Positions 27,047-36,479 of a stretch of DNA of 49,277 nucleotides are shown here, piece after piece (the stretch's first letter is position 1; every line of letters begins with the position of its first letter). The notes beneath the pieces were generated by a model. The model searched no databases. It saw only the letters and a list, made by a program, of their open reading frames with translations, and had not been told where the DNA came from. Source of the stretch: JBMNOZ01 sp050943335 (GTDB lineage: Bacteria; Bacillota; Desulfitobacteriia; Desulfitobacteriales; Syntrophobotulaceae). The translations under genes were made by a program, and so were the position numbers. The stretch covers positions 1 through 49,277 of the forward strand of contig JBMNOZ010000016.1 of NCBI GenBank assembly GCA_050943335.1, given 5' to 3'.

Positions 27047-28240
27047 ATGAAAATATTATATTATGATTGTTTTTGCGGGATTAGCGGGGACATGAATCTT
27101 GGGGCTCTACTTGATTTGGGAATTGAAAAGGACTATCTCCTGGACCAGCTAAAGCTGTTGGGCTTGGAAGATAAATATGAAATTATAATCAGAAAAGAAA
27201 GCCGCTCGGGAATAGAGGGCACCAGGGTTGAAATCATTATTCCGGAAGAGAATGAGTATGTCCCCCCGACTAGAAACTATGGAGATATTAACAAGATAAT
27301 TTCGGAAAGTGCTTTAAATCCCGGAATAAAAAGCAGGGCTCTTAAGATGCTCGAACTTTTGGCAGAGGCGGAAAGTAAGGTTCATGGGGTGGACAAAAGC
27401 CAAGTGCATTTTCACGAGGTAGGGGCTCTTGATTCTATTTTAGACCTTGTGGGAGCGGCTATTTGTTTAGAACATTTAAGAGTAGATAAAATTATCTCTT
27501 CCCGGGTTGAATTAGGGGGAGGTTTTGTCCGGTGTGCCCATGGAACATTGCCAGTACCCGTGCCGGCAGTAGTAGAACTTCTTAAGGGTTTGCCGGTAAA
27601 AACTGGACGGGTGGCCGAAGAAACTACAACTCCTACCGGAGCGGCAATTTTAGTTGCGAATGTCGATAAGTTTACCGATCAACAAGAGTTTAAGATTGAA
27701 AAGGTAGGCTATGGGGTTGGAAAGAGGGAATTAGAAATTCCTAATCTACTTCGGGTTTATCTTGGAACTCTAACCGAAGATGTTGGGGGCTTGGGTGTGG
27801 AAGATTATATGATTGAGACTAATCTTGACGATATGAACCCGGAGTTTTACGAGTTAATTGAGACCAAATTATTTAAAGCCGGAGCCAAGGATGTTTTTAA
27901 AACTTCGATTATTATGAAAAAAGGGCGTCCGGGAGTTAAGCTCAGTGTTCTTGCTAAGGCAGAAACGATCCCGGCAATGGAAGAAATAATTCTTAAGGAA
28001 AGTACAGCGATCGGACTTCGGAAGTATGCAGTTCAAAAAAGAGCCTTGCCCAGAAAAATTGTCGACATCGAAACGAAATATGGGAAAGTAGCGATAAAAT
28101 GTTCGTTTTATGGAGGCCGGATTATAAAAGCTAAACCTGAATTTGAGGATTGTAAAAAAATTGCAGAAAAAAATCAGTTATCTTTAGATGAAGTTTACAG
28201 GGAAATCAATTCCCATCTGCAAGGAAGTTTTAATTATTAG
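27047..28240 (+). CDS. larC: Nickel-pincer cofactor biosynthesis protein LarC (397 aa)
   Basis: The start YYDCFCGISGDMNLGALLDLG and FHEVGALDSILDLVG, TTTPTGAAIL and ETNLDDMNPE mark a LarC (DUF111) protein. LarC inserts nickel into the pyridinium-3,5-bisthiocarboxylate pincer using CTP, completing the cofactor of lactate racemase. In Lactobacillus plantarum larC is made by frameshifting; here it is one open frame. larB, larE and larA are not in this window. ATG follows GGAAGGAG. It is divergent from the ABC operon, with an 88-bp spacer. Confidence 0.93.
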   Translation: MKILYYDCFCGISGDMNLGALLDLGIEKDYLLDQLKLLGLEDKYEIIIRKESRSGIEGTRVEIIIPEENEYVPPTRNYGDINKIISESALNPGIKSRALKMLELLAEAESKVHGVDKSQVHFHEVGALDSILDLVGAAICLEHLRVDKIISSRVELGGGFVRCAHGTLPVPVPAVVELLKGLPVKTGRVAEETTTPTGAAILVANVDKFTDQQEFKIEKVGYGVGKRELEIPNLLRVYLGTLTEDVGGLGVEDYMIETNLDDMNPEFYELIETKLFKAGAKDVFKTSIIMKKGRPGVKLSVLAKAETIPAMEEIILKESTAIGLRKYAVQKRALPRKIVDIETKYGKVAIKCSFYGGRIIKAKPEFEDCKKIAEKNQLSLDEVYREINSHLQGSFNY

Positions 28241-28363
28241 CTTTTAAGGTAGAATTATAGAATACATTCTACCCGCTCATCGGTCTTGGAGGGATGGAAG
28301 CAGGAATTTAATTTTACTAGGGTTCAGTATATTAGAATTAATCTTGGTTTTGGATACTAAAGC

Positions 28364-28927
28364 TTATTGCGAAGATTTAAAGCCTCGATAATTCAGAGAA
28401 TTAATGATTTTAGCAGTCGCTAGATCTACAGACTCCGGGAACTGATCAGAATCGGTATAAAAGGCAACTCGAATAAATTTTTGTTCGCCGGGGATCTCCA
28501 GCCAGTACTCTTGGGCGCTGATAATTTGATCTCCAAAATCCGCTGACCATTCCTCCTTTAAACCCGAAAAATCATTAACCCCCACTTCGTACACCTTATA
28601 ATTTAGAAAGTTATAGACACTATTGGTCTTACTATTAGCTAAAAATGAAGGCAAATCTTGTTGCAGTTGCCAGATTTGAATATAACCGCGGAATTTTAAT
28701 CTAGGATTAAGGAAGTAGATATTAAGCTTAAGTTCCTCGCCCTTATCGGGGGTGAGATTTATTTCTGTTCCACTCGGAAAATCAGCTTCCAAAATATAGC
28801 CGCTTCCCGAATATTGAAATGGTTTATAGTGCCCTGAAACAGCAATTGCTGGATGTCCTTCTAAATAAAAATATTGCAAGATTAAAGCGATTGTAACAAA
28901 AAACAAAATTTGCAGAACCCTTTTCAC
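28364..28927 (-). CDS. Secreted or membrane-anchored protein of unknown function (187 aa)
   Basis: A GTG start with AAAGGGGGA upstream opens a protein with one N-terminal hydrophobic segment (VLQILFFVTIALILQYFYL). An outward domain of about 160 residues, probably beta-rich, follows (YILEADFPSGTEINL, YWLEIPGEQKFIRVAFYT). I do not recognise a family. The 123-bp gap to larC is convergent and holds only a weak GGTAGAAT/ATTCTACC hairpin (28248-28273). Confidence 0.7.
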   Translation of the reverse strand: MKRVLQILFFVTIALILQYFYLEGHPAIAVSGHYKPFQYSGSGYILEADFPSGTEINLTPDKGEELKLNIYFLNPRLKFRGYIQIWQLQQDLPSFLANSKTNSVYNFLNYKVYEVGVNDFSGLKEEWSADFGDQIISAQEYWLEIPGEQKFIRVAFYTDSDQFPESVDLATAKIINSLNYRGFKSSQ

Positions 28928-29082
28928 TAGTCCGTCCCCCTTTCTCTAAACTATATTCGGGGATTGACTAGAAAAAGACCTGTGATGTAAAACTCGGGTA
29001 TCTCAACTCCCGTTGAGCAATATTATTGTCTTTTTTATTATTTTGGGTCTAGTAGCAGGAAATGTAGATAAAAAAAAGAAAG

Positions 29083-29103
29083 AACACTTCTTACGGAAGT
29101 GTT
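29083..29103 (-). terminator. Terminator of the minus-strand response regulator gene
   Basis: AACACTTC (29083-29090) pairs with GAAGTGTT (29096-29103) around 5 nt, and on the minus strand is followed by CTTTC and seven U. The rest of 28928-29218 holds no gene I can support. Confidence 0.75.
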
Positions 29104-29218
29104 ATTGAGGATTGTCCTTTACAAAATCTCACTCTTATTTTTCGAAAAGGAAGTATTCGGACCAATGTTACCGTTTTATTTTTTCAAGATAGTTTAATTT
29201 AATAAATAAAGGACCGGC

Positions 29219-29623
29219 CTACGGATAAGTTTTATAGGAATGGAAGCTGCTATTCTGATTAGAAGTAAACTTGCGAACAGCTTCTAAAATAGTGTTCAAA
29301 TTAAAGGGTTTTTTAATAAGCCCCTTAAAATTATCTGTGGTCGGTAATTTCAGAGTTTCAAGTCTTGAACTGGTGATTAGGATAACCGGGATGTCCTTAT
29401 ATTCACTATAGGTGGCGATGCTTTCGATAAACTCGCAACCATTTACGTGAGGCATGTAGTAATCGGTCAAAATAAGAGCTGGTAAAGGTCCGGTTTTTAA
29501 AAGTTCGTAGGCATTTTTTGCATTAGAAGCAGTAATTGATGTATAACCATTGTTATTTAAGATAGTTGCTAAAAGTTTTGCTACACGGATATTGTCATCA
29601 ATTACTAAGATGACAGAGTTCAA
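29219..29623 (-). CDS. Single-domain response regulator (134 aa)
   Basis: This is a stand-alone CheY-like receiver domain with no output domain. The acidic pair is VIDDN (D9, D10), the phosphoacceptor is D54 (LTDYYMP), and TSS and KKPF supply the switch threonine/serine and lysine. The start is TTG with AGGAGGG 7 nt upstream on the minus strand. No kinase is adjacent. It could act in a phosphorelay or by protein contact; the target is unknown. Confidence 0.88.
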   Translation of the reverse strand: MNSVILVIDDNIRVAKLLATILNNNGYTSITASNAKNAYELLKTGPLPALILTDYYMPHVNGCEFIESIATYSEYKDIPVILITSSRLETLKLPTTDNFKGLIKKPFNLNTILEAVRKFTSNQNSSFHSYKTYP

Positions 29624-29661
29624 TTTTTCTCCCTCCTAAAATGATTTCATTTGCACACTTG

Positions 29662-29677
29662 TTTAGTATATACTAAA
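29662..29677. promoter_or_regulatory. Perfect 16-bp palindrome upstream of the response regulator
   Basis: TTTAGTATATACTAAA lies 38 bp before the TTG start and contains TATACT on either strand. It could be an operator or part of a promoter for one of the divergent genes (29623 minus, 29866 plus). The remaining 29678-29865 is AT-rich and non-coding. Confidence 0.4.
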
Positions 29678-29865
29678 AGAGGCGAGAAAATTGTTGTTAA
29701 TTGTCAGAGGAAAAAATTTTTTTTGAGTCTTTTTTCTTACTGAAAATGGAATTAAGGATTAGGAGAAAGGTCCCTTAAACATATTCTGCAGTAAAACGGT
29801 GGAAAAATATAAAAGGAGAGCTTAAAATAAAAAAGACAGAATAAATCCAGCAGGGGAGGAAGAAT

Positions 29866-30579
29866 ATGAAAAAACCTGATCTTACGAACCTTAGTGTTCT
29901 TTATGATAAAAAAATAGAGTGCTCAGCCTGTAAAACCTTATTTACAAGTAAAAAGGTAAGATCTAGATTTGTTAAACCCCAAGCCGTTGACAGCGATTTC
30001 GGGCCTATATATGCGCCGGGGGATGAAGGTAATCCCCTCCTGTATTTTGTTGCTGTTTGTCCAGAGTGTGGTTTTTCTTTTACGGAGGATTTTAGTAAAC
30101 CATTGAGTTCTTCAGTAAGGCAGATAATAGTTAACGAGTTATCCAATAAATTGGATAGGAGTGTTGACTTTTGCGGGCCCCGGGACTTTTCTACAGCGGT
30201 GAGAACTTACAAACTGGCAATTTACTCTGGAGAGTTAGTTAGGGAAAAGCATATAACCTTTGCAAAATTGTGTCTTAGACTGGCCTGGCTGCAGCGAAAC
30301 AAAGGCGATCGAGAGGAGGAGAAACGCTTTTTACAGTTGGCAGCCACGGAGTTCGAGCAATCCTATATTCATAGCGATTTTAATCCGGAGAAGGTCCCAG
30401 AAATATTTATTCTTTATATGATTGGGGAATTAAATAGGAGATTGGGAAATTATGACATTGCGCTAAGGTATTATGATGCCGTTGTAAACCATAGGGATAG
30501 AAGCAGATATACTAGATATATTAAGATGGCTAGGGAGCAGTGGAAAATAGCGGTAGATGAACATCGCGCCAGAAAATAA
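29866..30579 (+). CDS. DUF2225 protein (237 aa)
   Basis: Two CxxC pairs, C19/C22 (ECSACK) and CPEC near residue 65, suggest an N-terminal zinc-binding part. The C-terminal half is helical and TPR-like (GELNRRLGNYDIALRYYDAVV). This matches DUF2225 proteins, which are common in spore-forming and other bacteria and uncharacterised. GGGGAGGA precedes the ATG. It is monocistronic, with its own terminator. Confidence 0.85.
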   Translation: MKKPDLTNLSVLYDKKIECSACKTLFTSKKVRSRFVKPQAVDSDFGPIYAPGDEGNPLLYFVAVCPECGFSFTEDFSKPLSSSVRQIIVNELSNKLDRSVDFCGPRDFSTAVRTYKLAIYSGELVREKHITFAKLCLRLAWLQRNKGDREEEKRFLQLAATEFEQSYIHSDFNPEKVPEIFILYMIGELNRRLGNYDIALRYYDAVVNHRDRSRYTRYIKMAREQWKIAVDEHRARK

Positions 30580-30598
30580 AGGGGATCCTTACTCCCGA

Positions 30599-30624
30599 CC
30601 GTGTCGATACGACGCGGTTTTTTT
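30599..30624 (+). terminator. Rho-independent terminator after the DUF2225 gene
   Basis: CCGTGTCG at 30599-30606 and CGACGCGG at 30610-30617 form a stem with a T-G pair and a 3-nt loop, followed by seven T. Confidence 0.8.
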
Positions 30625-30693
30625 ATTGGATAAATTAGGCGTTAGTAAGCCAGAATAAGACCAGGACGGACTAAAAATAGGTGAGGTGAAAAC

Positions 30694-31401
30694 ATGACTT
30701 TTTGGTCAGGAAAAAAAACAGGTTACAAAGTTGTTATGGCGACGGCCATAAGTCTACTTTTTTGTCTTGTCCTGGCAATGGCAAGCTATGCTGCTTTGGG
30801 GGACCGTAATCTATCCCAGGGTTCTAGGGGATCCGAGGTCAAGGATTTACAAAGAAAATTAGTCCAAATAGGTTATCAAGTTGGAAAAGTTGACGGTCTG
30901 TACGGTAAATCCACCACTGCGGCAGTAAAAAGATTTCAGAAGAATAGAGGACTAAAGGTTGACGGTATAGCGGGGAGGGAGACAATACAGGAGCTGAAAA
31001 GGTTAACTGGGGAAAGCACAAACTCAGGAGGTAAAAAAGTCGGGTTTAAAAATAGCGATGTTAATCTCCTAGCTCGCTGTATCTATTCCGAAGGACGGGG
31101 TGAACCGTATATCGGTCAGGTCGCAATTGGAGCCTGTGTAATGAACCGGATAAAAAGCTCTTCTTTTCCTAATACAATTGCCGGGGTGGTGTATCAGCCC
31201 AAAGCTTTTTCAGCAGTCGATGACGGGCAGATAAATCTGGAACCGGATGAAACCGCAATCAAGGCGGCTAGGGAAGCCATGAGTGGATCCGACCCTACTG
31301 GGGGCGCAATTTACTACTTTAACCCGGCAAAAACTAAAAACAAGTTTATTTGGTCTAGACCGCAAATTAAAAAAATAGGCAAACATATTTTTGCCCGCTA
31401 G
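30694..31401 (+). CDS. sleB: Spore cortex-lytic enzyme SleB (235 aa)
   Basis: A signal peptide (residues 1 to about 32, ending ASYA) is followed by a peptidoglycan-binding domain (GSRGSEVKDLQRKLVQIGY...YGKSTTAAVKRFQ). The C-terminal Hydrolase_2 lytic transglycosylase domain carries the catalytic glutamate in IYSEGRGE. SleB is placed in the spore during sporulation and cuts muramic-lactam cortex peptidoglycan at germination. GGTGAGGTG precedes the ATG. ypeB begins 13 bp later, the usual bicistron. Confidence 0.95.
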   Translation: MTFWSGKKTGYKVVMATAISLLFCLVLAMASYAALGDRNLSQGSRGSEVKDLQRKLVQIGYQVGKVDGLYGKSTTAAVKRFQKNRGLKVDGIAGRETIQELKRLTGESTNSGGKKVGFKNSDVNLLARCIYSEGRGEPYIGQVAIGACVMNRIKSSSFPNTIAGVVYQPKAFSAVDDGQINLEPDETAIKAAREAMSGSDPTGGAIYYFNPAKTKNKFIWSRPQIKKIGKHIFAR

Positions 31402-31413
31402 GTGGAGTGAAAA

Positions 31414-32883
31414 ATGAGGGAAGAAACAAAAAGGAAAGCCTTAATGTGGCTCTCAATTACTTTTTTTGTAGCTTTTGCTATTTCCCTGGGGTGGGGAATC
31501 ACTCAGTACCGTATGCTCCAGGATCAGAAAATAGCAATCGAAAATCAGTACAAAAGAGCTTTAAATGATCTTGTTGAAGATTTAAACGAAGTAGAAACTA
31601 GCATGTCTAAAGTCAAGGCTGCCGGCAGCACTCCTCAGCGAGTTCTTTATCTCAGTCAAGTCTGGAAAGGCAGTGACAATGCCCTTAATAGATTCAGCCA
31701 GTTACCGGCAGATGAAGTCGGGATAAGTTATGTTGATACTTTAGTAAATCAAGTGGCTGATTTTAGCAAAACACTGAGCACCAAAGTAGCAACGACTGGG
31801 AAAATAGAGCCCGAGGAACAAAAAACATTTAATGCCATGCACGAAAGAATAACTGAAGTTGCCCGTTCCGTACAAGAGATCTCCAATCAATTTTATGCGG
31901 AAAATCTGGCCTGGGTGGACAAAAAACCAGGGATGTTGCAAAAAATGGGCCTGAACTGGTCCACTTGGGCTAGGGGGCAAGCTTTAGAGAAAGGCTTGGA
32001 GGGAGACGGAGCCATTTCAGCCACCGCTCAGGGTCAAGAGGAAAGTGGCAATGACAGTAAGGATCAAAAGCAGGCCGCTCAGAAACCCTCTTCTGTGCGA
32101 GGGGGGCTAAAACAATTGGATGCCAGTCTGCAAAAATATCCTCCTTTTACTTATGCGGGGGAGCTTGATAAACATTATGTGGAAAAACCCTTAGGTCTTC
32201 CGGAAGGGACGATAGACGAAAACAAGGCGATTTCCGTGGCTAAAAGTTTTCTCCAACAGCTTGGTTATACCCGGGCTACTCCTAAAGTAACAGGTCTGAC
32301 GGATGCTCCCTTGGGGGGATTTAACCTCTTGTACAATGATGCTTACCTTGAAGTTAGCAAAAAAGGCGGCGTTGTTACTTTTTACCGCGACCAGAGAGAG
32401 ATTGGGGAACGCAAATTAGAGGTGGAAGAAGCTCTTGAGAAGGCGAAAAAAGCGCTTAAAAAATTGGACTGGAATTTAGAAATCACCTCTACGGAAGATT
32501 TGGATTCCTATGTCCAAGTTGAAGCTGTAGCTTTAGAAAATGGGGTCAGGCTTTATCCAGATAAAGTAAGGTTAACCATCGCTTTGGATAGCGGGCAGCT
32601 AATAGGACTGGATGCTAATCCCTACTATGCTTACCACCACGATCGCAAGCTAAATAAAAAATTAAGTCTGGAAGAAGCAAAAGCAAAACTAGCCCCAAAT
32701 TTTAAAATCGTAGAAAACAGATTGGCCTTAATTTCTAAAGCCGGGACCGAGGAAGCCTTTTGCTATGAATTCCGGGGCACTATCGGGGACGAGGAATATC
32801 TAGTTTACATTAATGCCCTTGATGGAACAGAAGAAAAAATAAGCAGGATTGTAAATACTCCCCGAGGGAAATTAATTCAATGA
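31414..32883 (+). CDS. ypeB: Germination protein YpeB (489 aa)
   Basis: One N-terminal membrane helix (ALMWLSITFFVAFAISLGWG) precedes a helical region and C-terminal PepSY-like units (KAISVAKSFLQQLGY, LSLEEAKAKL). This fits YpeB, which is needed for SleB to be held and kept inactive in the dormant spore. The length is close to Bacillus YpeB (about 450 residues), with a Gln/Ser/Lys-rich linker near residues 205-228. GTGGAGTG lies before the ATG. Confidence 0.93.
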   Translation: MREETKRKALMWLSITFFVAFAISLGWGITQYRMLQDQKIAIENQYKRALNDLVEDLNEVETSMSKVKAAGSTPQRVLYLSQVWKGSDNALNRFSQLPADEVGISYVDTLVNQVADFSKTLSTKVATTGKIEPEEQKTFNAMHERITEVARSVQEISNQFYAENLAWVDKKPGMLQKMGLNWSTWARGQALEKGLEGDGAISATAQGQEESGNDSKDQKQAAQKPSSVRGGLKQLDASLQKYPPFTYAGELDKHYVEKPLGLPEGTIDENKAISVAKSFLQQLGYTRATPKVTGLTDAPLGGFNLLYNDAYLEVSKKGGVVTFYRDQREIGERKLEVEEALEKAKKALKKLDWNLEITSTEDLDSYVQVEAVALENGVRLYPDKVRLTIALDSGQLIGLDANPYYAYHHDRKLNKKLSLEEAKAKLAPNFKIVENRLALISKAGTEEAFCYEFRGTIGDEEYLVYINALDGTEEKISRIVNTPRGKLIQ

Positions 32884-32934
32884 ATAGCACTTGAAATAAT
32901 CAAGCATAAAACGTAAAATAGGTACAGTGTAGAA

Positions 32935-32972
32935 AAGTTTAGCAGAGAAGATATATCTTCTCTGCTAAACTT
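32935..32972. terminator. Perfect 38-bp palindrome after ypeB
   Basis: AAGTTTAGCAGAGAAGATA at 32935-32953 is followed directly by its exact reverse complement at 32954-32972. As RNA it would form a long hairpin, then a short U-containing tail (GTTTAAAA). It probably ends the sleB-ypeB transcript. Confidence 0.65.
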
Positions 32973-33027
32973 GTTTAAAATAAGTCCGGGAGTATTTTTC
33001 CTTATCCAAGGGGTTTATAAATATTAA

Positions 33028-33036
33028 TGGTACAAT
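33028..33036 (+). promoter_or_regulatory. Extended -10 promoter candidate for argS
   Basis: TGG followed by TACAAT at 33031-33036 lies 30 bp before the argS start, with AAAGGAG as ribosome binding site at 33054-33060. No T-box leader is seen. Confidence 0.45.
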
Positions 33037-33066
33037 TATACTTATTAGGCTGTAAAGGAGAATATT

Positions 33067-34752
33067 ATGAGCCTTTATGAAAAAATAAAAGAAAATATTA
33101 GCAAAAAGCTTGAGCAAGCCCTAGTTCAAGCCCGCTTAGACGGGGAATTAAGCTTTGATAAGATTCCTTCTTTCGTCCTGGAGGAACCGCGAGAACGACA
33201 GCATGGGGATTTAGCTACAAACTTAGCTTTTCTTTTGTCCAAAGAAGCTCAAAAGCCTCCCCGTGAAATTGCCGCTATTTTGGTAGATAAACTTGATAAA
33301 GAGGGAATCTGGTTAAGTGCTTGCGAGATCGCCGGTCCTGGGTTTATAAACTTTCGCCTCGACCCACAATGGCTGGTAGGGGTTATCCCAGAAATATTGA
33401 ACCAGAAAGATCGGTATGGGGCTGTGGACATTGGGAAAGGTGAAAAAGTTCAAGTTGAATTTGTAAGCGCCAATCCCACAGGTTTGTTGCATATGGGTAA
33501 TGCTAGGGGAGCGGCCCTGGGTGACAGTCTGGCTTCGATTCTCGACTTAGCAGGTTATCAAGTCACCCGTGAATACTATGTCAATGATGCTGGCAATCAG
33601 ATTTATAATTTTGCTCTCTCATTAGAAGCCCGCTATCTGCAACAACTTGGGTTAGAAGCGCCTTTGCCAGAGGACGGCTACCAGGGCCCCGATCTAATCG
33701 AGACTGCAAAACGATTTGTAGCCTTACATGGCGATAAATATCAATTCCTTCCTGCTGAGACTAGACGCCAAGCCCTTGTAGAATTCGGCCTGGAAGAAAA
33801 GATTTCGACTATTAGGAAAACCCTGGCCGATTTCGGAGTTAACTATGATGTTTGGTTCAGTGAACAGACCCTGCACACTTCAGGGCAGATCGAAGAAACT
33901 GTACAGAAATTGGACAAGCAAGGATATGTTTACGAGAAGGACGGGGCTTTATGGTTGAAAACTACTCTCTTCGGAGATGAAAAGGACGAAGTCCTAATCC
34001 GTAAAAACGGTGTACCTACTTATTTTGCCGCTGATATTGCTTATCATCGCCATAAGTATGAGCGGGGATTCGACCGCGTGATTAATATTTGGGGCGCGGA
34101 TCACCACGGACACGTAGCAAGAATGAAAGGGGCCATGCAAGCTCTTGGTTATCAAAAGGATTCTTTGCAAATTATTCTTATGCAGTTGGTGAGATTGATT
34201 AGCGGCGGTGAAATTGCCAGGATGTCCAAGCGTTCCGGTCAATATATTACTCTTCAGGAACTAATCGCTGAAGTTGGCAAAGACGCGGCCAGATTTTTCT
34301 TCCTTCTTCGCGATCCCGATTCAACAGTCGAGTTCGATTTGGATCTGGCAAAATCCCAATCCGCTGATAATCCAGTATATTATGTTCAATATGCTCACGC
34401 TAGGTTGTGCAGTATTATCAGACAGGCGAAAGAACAAGGTTTTATTATCTCCAGCCTTCCGACACCAGAACAGCTCAGCCTTCTATCCACCCTAGAAGAA
34501 CGGGATTTGCTAAAAAAAATGGCGGATTTTCCAGGTGAAATTGCCTTGGCGGCGCAAATGTTAGAACCCCATCGTTTGGCCAGGTATGTTTTAGATTTTG
34601 CTTCGCTATTTCATACTTTTTATAATAGTCAAAGAGTACTGGTAGATGACGAAGATCTTAGAACCGCTCGTCTGGCTCTGATTTATTCTGCAAGACAGGT
34701 TCTAGCTAATGCTTTGAAAGTTCTAGGTGTTTCCGCTCCAGAAAGAATGTAG
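33067..34752 (+). CDS. argS: Arginyl-tRNA synthetase (561 aa)
   Basis: This is a class I synthetase of normal length. The N-terminal additional domain recognises the tRNA. The HIGH motif appears as HMGN within SANPTGLLHMGNARG, and the KMSKS-like motif as RMSKRSG. The C-terminal anticodon-binding domain ends in the typical VLGVSAPERM. It charges tRNA-Arg with arginine in the cytoplasm. pyrG follows after 30 bp. Confidence 0.97.
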   Translation: MSLYEKIKENISKKLEQALVQARLDGELSFDKIPSFVLEEPRERQHGDLATNLAFLLSKEAQKPPREIAAILVDKLDKEGIWLSACEIAGPGFINFRLDPQWLVGVIPEILNQKDRYGAVDIGKGEKVQVEFVSANPTGLLHMGNARGAALGDSLASILDLAGYQVTREYYVNDAGNQIYNFALSLEARYLQQLGLEAPLPEDGYQGPDLIETAKRFVALHGDKYQFLPAETRRQALVEFGLEEKISTIRKTLADFGVNYDVWFSEQTLHTSGQIEETVQKLDKQGYVYEKDGALWLKTTLFGDEKDEVLIRKNGVPTYFAADIAYHRHKYERGFDRVINIWGADHHGHVARMKGAMQALGYQKDSLQIILMQLVRLISGGEIARMSKRSGQYITLQELIAEVGKDAARFFFLLRDPDSTVEFDLDLAKSQSADNPVYYVQYAHARLCSIIRQAKEQGFIISSLPTPEQLSLLSTLEERDLLKKMADFPGEIALAAQMLEPHRLARYVLDFASLFHTFYNSQRVLVDDEDLRTARLALIYSARQVLANALKVLGVSAPERM

Positions 34753-34782
34753 AAATATAAGAAAAAGGAAAGGTAGAGAGGG

Positions 34783-36384
34783 ATGACTAAATTCGTTTTT
34801 GTCACCGGAGGAGTTGTGAGTTCATTAGGAAAGGGGATTACTGCTGCTTCTCTGGGAAGGTTGCTTAAAGCCAGGGGACTGAAAGTCGCAATTCAAAAAT
34901 TTGATCCTTACATCAATGTAGATCCCGGAACAATGAGTCCCTATCAACATGGGGAAGTGTTTGTTACTGATGATGGGGCGGAAACGGATCTTGATCTCGG
35001 ACACTATGAAAGATTTATCGATGTCCCCTTATCTAGAAGCAGTAATGTGACAGCGGGGAAGGTTTACTGGTCAGTAATTATGAAGGAGCGAAAAGGGGCT
35101 TATCTCGGTGCTACTGTCCAGGTTATCCCTCATGTTACGAATGAAATTAAGGACCGAATCTTTCGAGTTGCTAAGGAGAGCAATCCAGACGTTGTGATCA
35201 CTGAAATTGGCGGTACGGTAGGGGATATGGAGTCTCTTCCTTTTTTAGAAGCAATTCGTCAAGTTCGGGGAGATATCGGTAAAAATAATGTTTGTTATGT
35301 TCATGTCACTCTCTTGCCCTATCTTGTAGCCTCCGGTGAGGTAAAAACAAAACCCAGCCAACATTCCGTCAAGGAACTAAGGGGTATCGGTATCCAACCG
35401 AATGTTTTAGTCTGCCGGGCAGACCGTGATATTGATGATGATTTAAAAGAAAAAATGGCTTTGCTTTGCGATCTGGACAAAGAGGCTATAATCACCGCTA
35501 TAACCGCGACCTCGATTTATGAAGTCCCCCTTCTTCTCCAGAAAGAGGGTATGGATGATATTGTTTTACGTTGTTTGGGAATTGATGTTCCTCCTGCAGA
35601 GATGACAGCTTGGGAGAACATGGTCAAAAAAATTAAATCACTGTCAAAAAGCATCTCTATTGCTATTGTTGGTAAATATGTAGCTCTGCCGGATGCTTAT
35701 TTAAGTGTGGCTGAATCCTTGCGTCACGCCGGAGTCGAACAGGAAACCGAGATCAATATTTGCTGGGTAAATTCAGAACAATTAGAAGATCCAGCAGCAA
35801 ACTTGGAAGAGATATTTAAGGATATTAAAGGTATTCTTGTTCCCGGCGGTTTTGGGGAAAGGGGAATTGAAGGAAAAATTAAGGCGATTCGCTATGCCCG
35901 GGAAAATAAAGTACCTTTTCTAGGGATTTGTTTGGGAATGCAGTGTGCAGTTATTGAGTTTGCTCGCCATGTAAGTAAAATGGAGGGTGCGAACAGCACG
36001 GAATTTGATCCGGAAACAAAATATCCGGTTATCGATTTATTGCCAGAACAGAAAAAGATTGAGGATCTAGGCGGTACGATGAGGTTAGGCAGCGCCCCTA
36101 TAAAGTTGAATAAAAATAGTCACGCTTTCCGGGCTTACGGGAAAGAGGAGATATATGAGCGACATCGTCATCGCTATGAGGTCAATAACAATTTTAGAGA
36201 AAAATTAGAGAAAGACGGATTATTCTTTTCAGGAACTTCCCCTGACCAAAGGTTGGTCGAGGTTTTAGAGTGCTCCGATCATCCCTGGTTTGTTGCTTCT
36301 CAATTTCATCCCGAATTCAAATCTCGGCCGAACAGACCACATCCCTTATTCCGGCAGTTTATTATTTCGGCCCTTAAAAATTAA
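34783..36384 (+). CDS. pyrG: CTP synthase PyrG (533 aa)
   Basis: The N-terminal synthase domain begins FVFVTGGVVSSLGKGI, with the P-loop-like GGVVSSLGKG. The C-terminal glutamine amidotransferase domain has the nucleophile cysteine in GICLGMQ and the His-Glu pair in FHPEF. It makes CTP from UTP, ATP and glutamine. pyrG upstream of spo0F and fbaA is a conserved Firmicutes order. GAAAGGTAGAGAGG precedes the ATG. Confidence 0.97.
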   Translation: MTKFVFVTGGVVSSLGKGITAASLGRLLKARGLKVAIQKFDPYINVDPGTMSPYQHGEVFVTDDGAETDLDLGHYERFIDVPLSRSSNVTAGKVYWSVIMKERKGAYLGATVQVIPHVTNEIKDRIFRVAKESNPDVVITEIGGTVGDMESLPFLEAIRQVRGDIGKNNVCYVHVTLLPYLVASGEVKTKPSQHSVKELRGIGIQPNVLVCRADRDIDDDLKEKMALLCDLDKEAIITAITATSIYEVPLLLQKEGMDDIVLRCLGIDVPPAEMTAWENMVKKIKSLSKSISIAIVGKYVALPDAYLSVAESLRHAGVEQETEINICWVNSEQLEDPAANLEEIFKDIKGILVPGGFGERGIEGKIKAIRYARENKVPFLGICLGMQCAVIEFARHVSKMEGANSTEFDPETKYPVIDLLPEQKKIEDLGGTMRLGSAPIKLNKNSHAFRAYGKEEIYERHRHRYEVNNNFREKLEKDGLFFSGTSPDQRLVEVLECSDHPWFVASQFHPEFKSRPNRPHPLFRQFIISALKN

Positions 36385-36479
36385 GATTTAGAGAAAAAGA
36401 CGCTTGAAGAGCGGGGCCATTAAAGGCGTTCGGTATTTGACCGCCAATATTTGGCAACAATGTTCTAGGAGGTGAAAAA

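Noticed and set aside
29013..29108. Possible small membrane peptide on the plus strand (TTG start, hydrophobic then Lys-rich)
   Set aside because: It has no ribosome binding site and its end overlaps the terminator hairpin of the minus-strand response regulator gene.
32884..33066. T-box leader before argS
   Set aside because: The region is short, holds only the ypeB palindrome and a promoter, and shows no T-box sequence or antiterminator.
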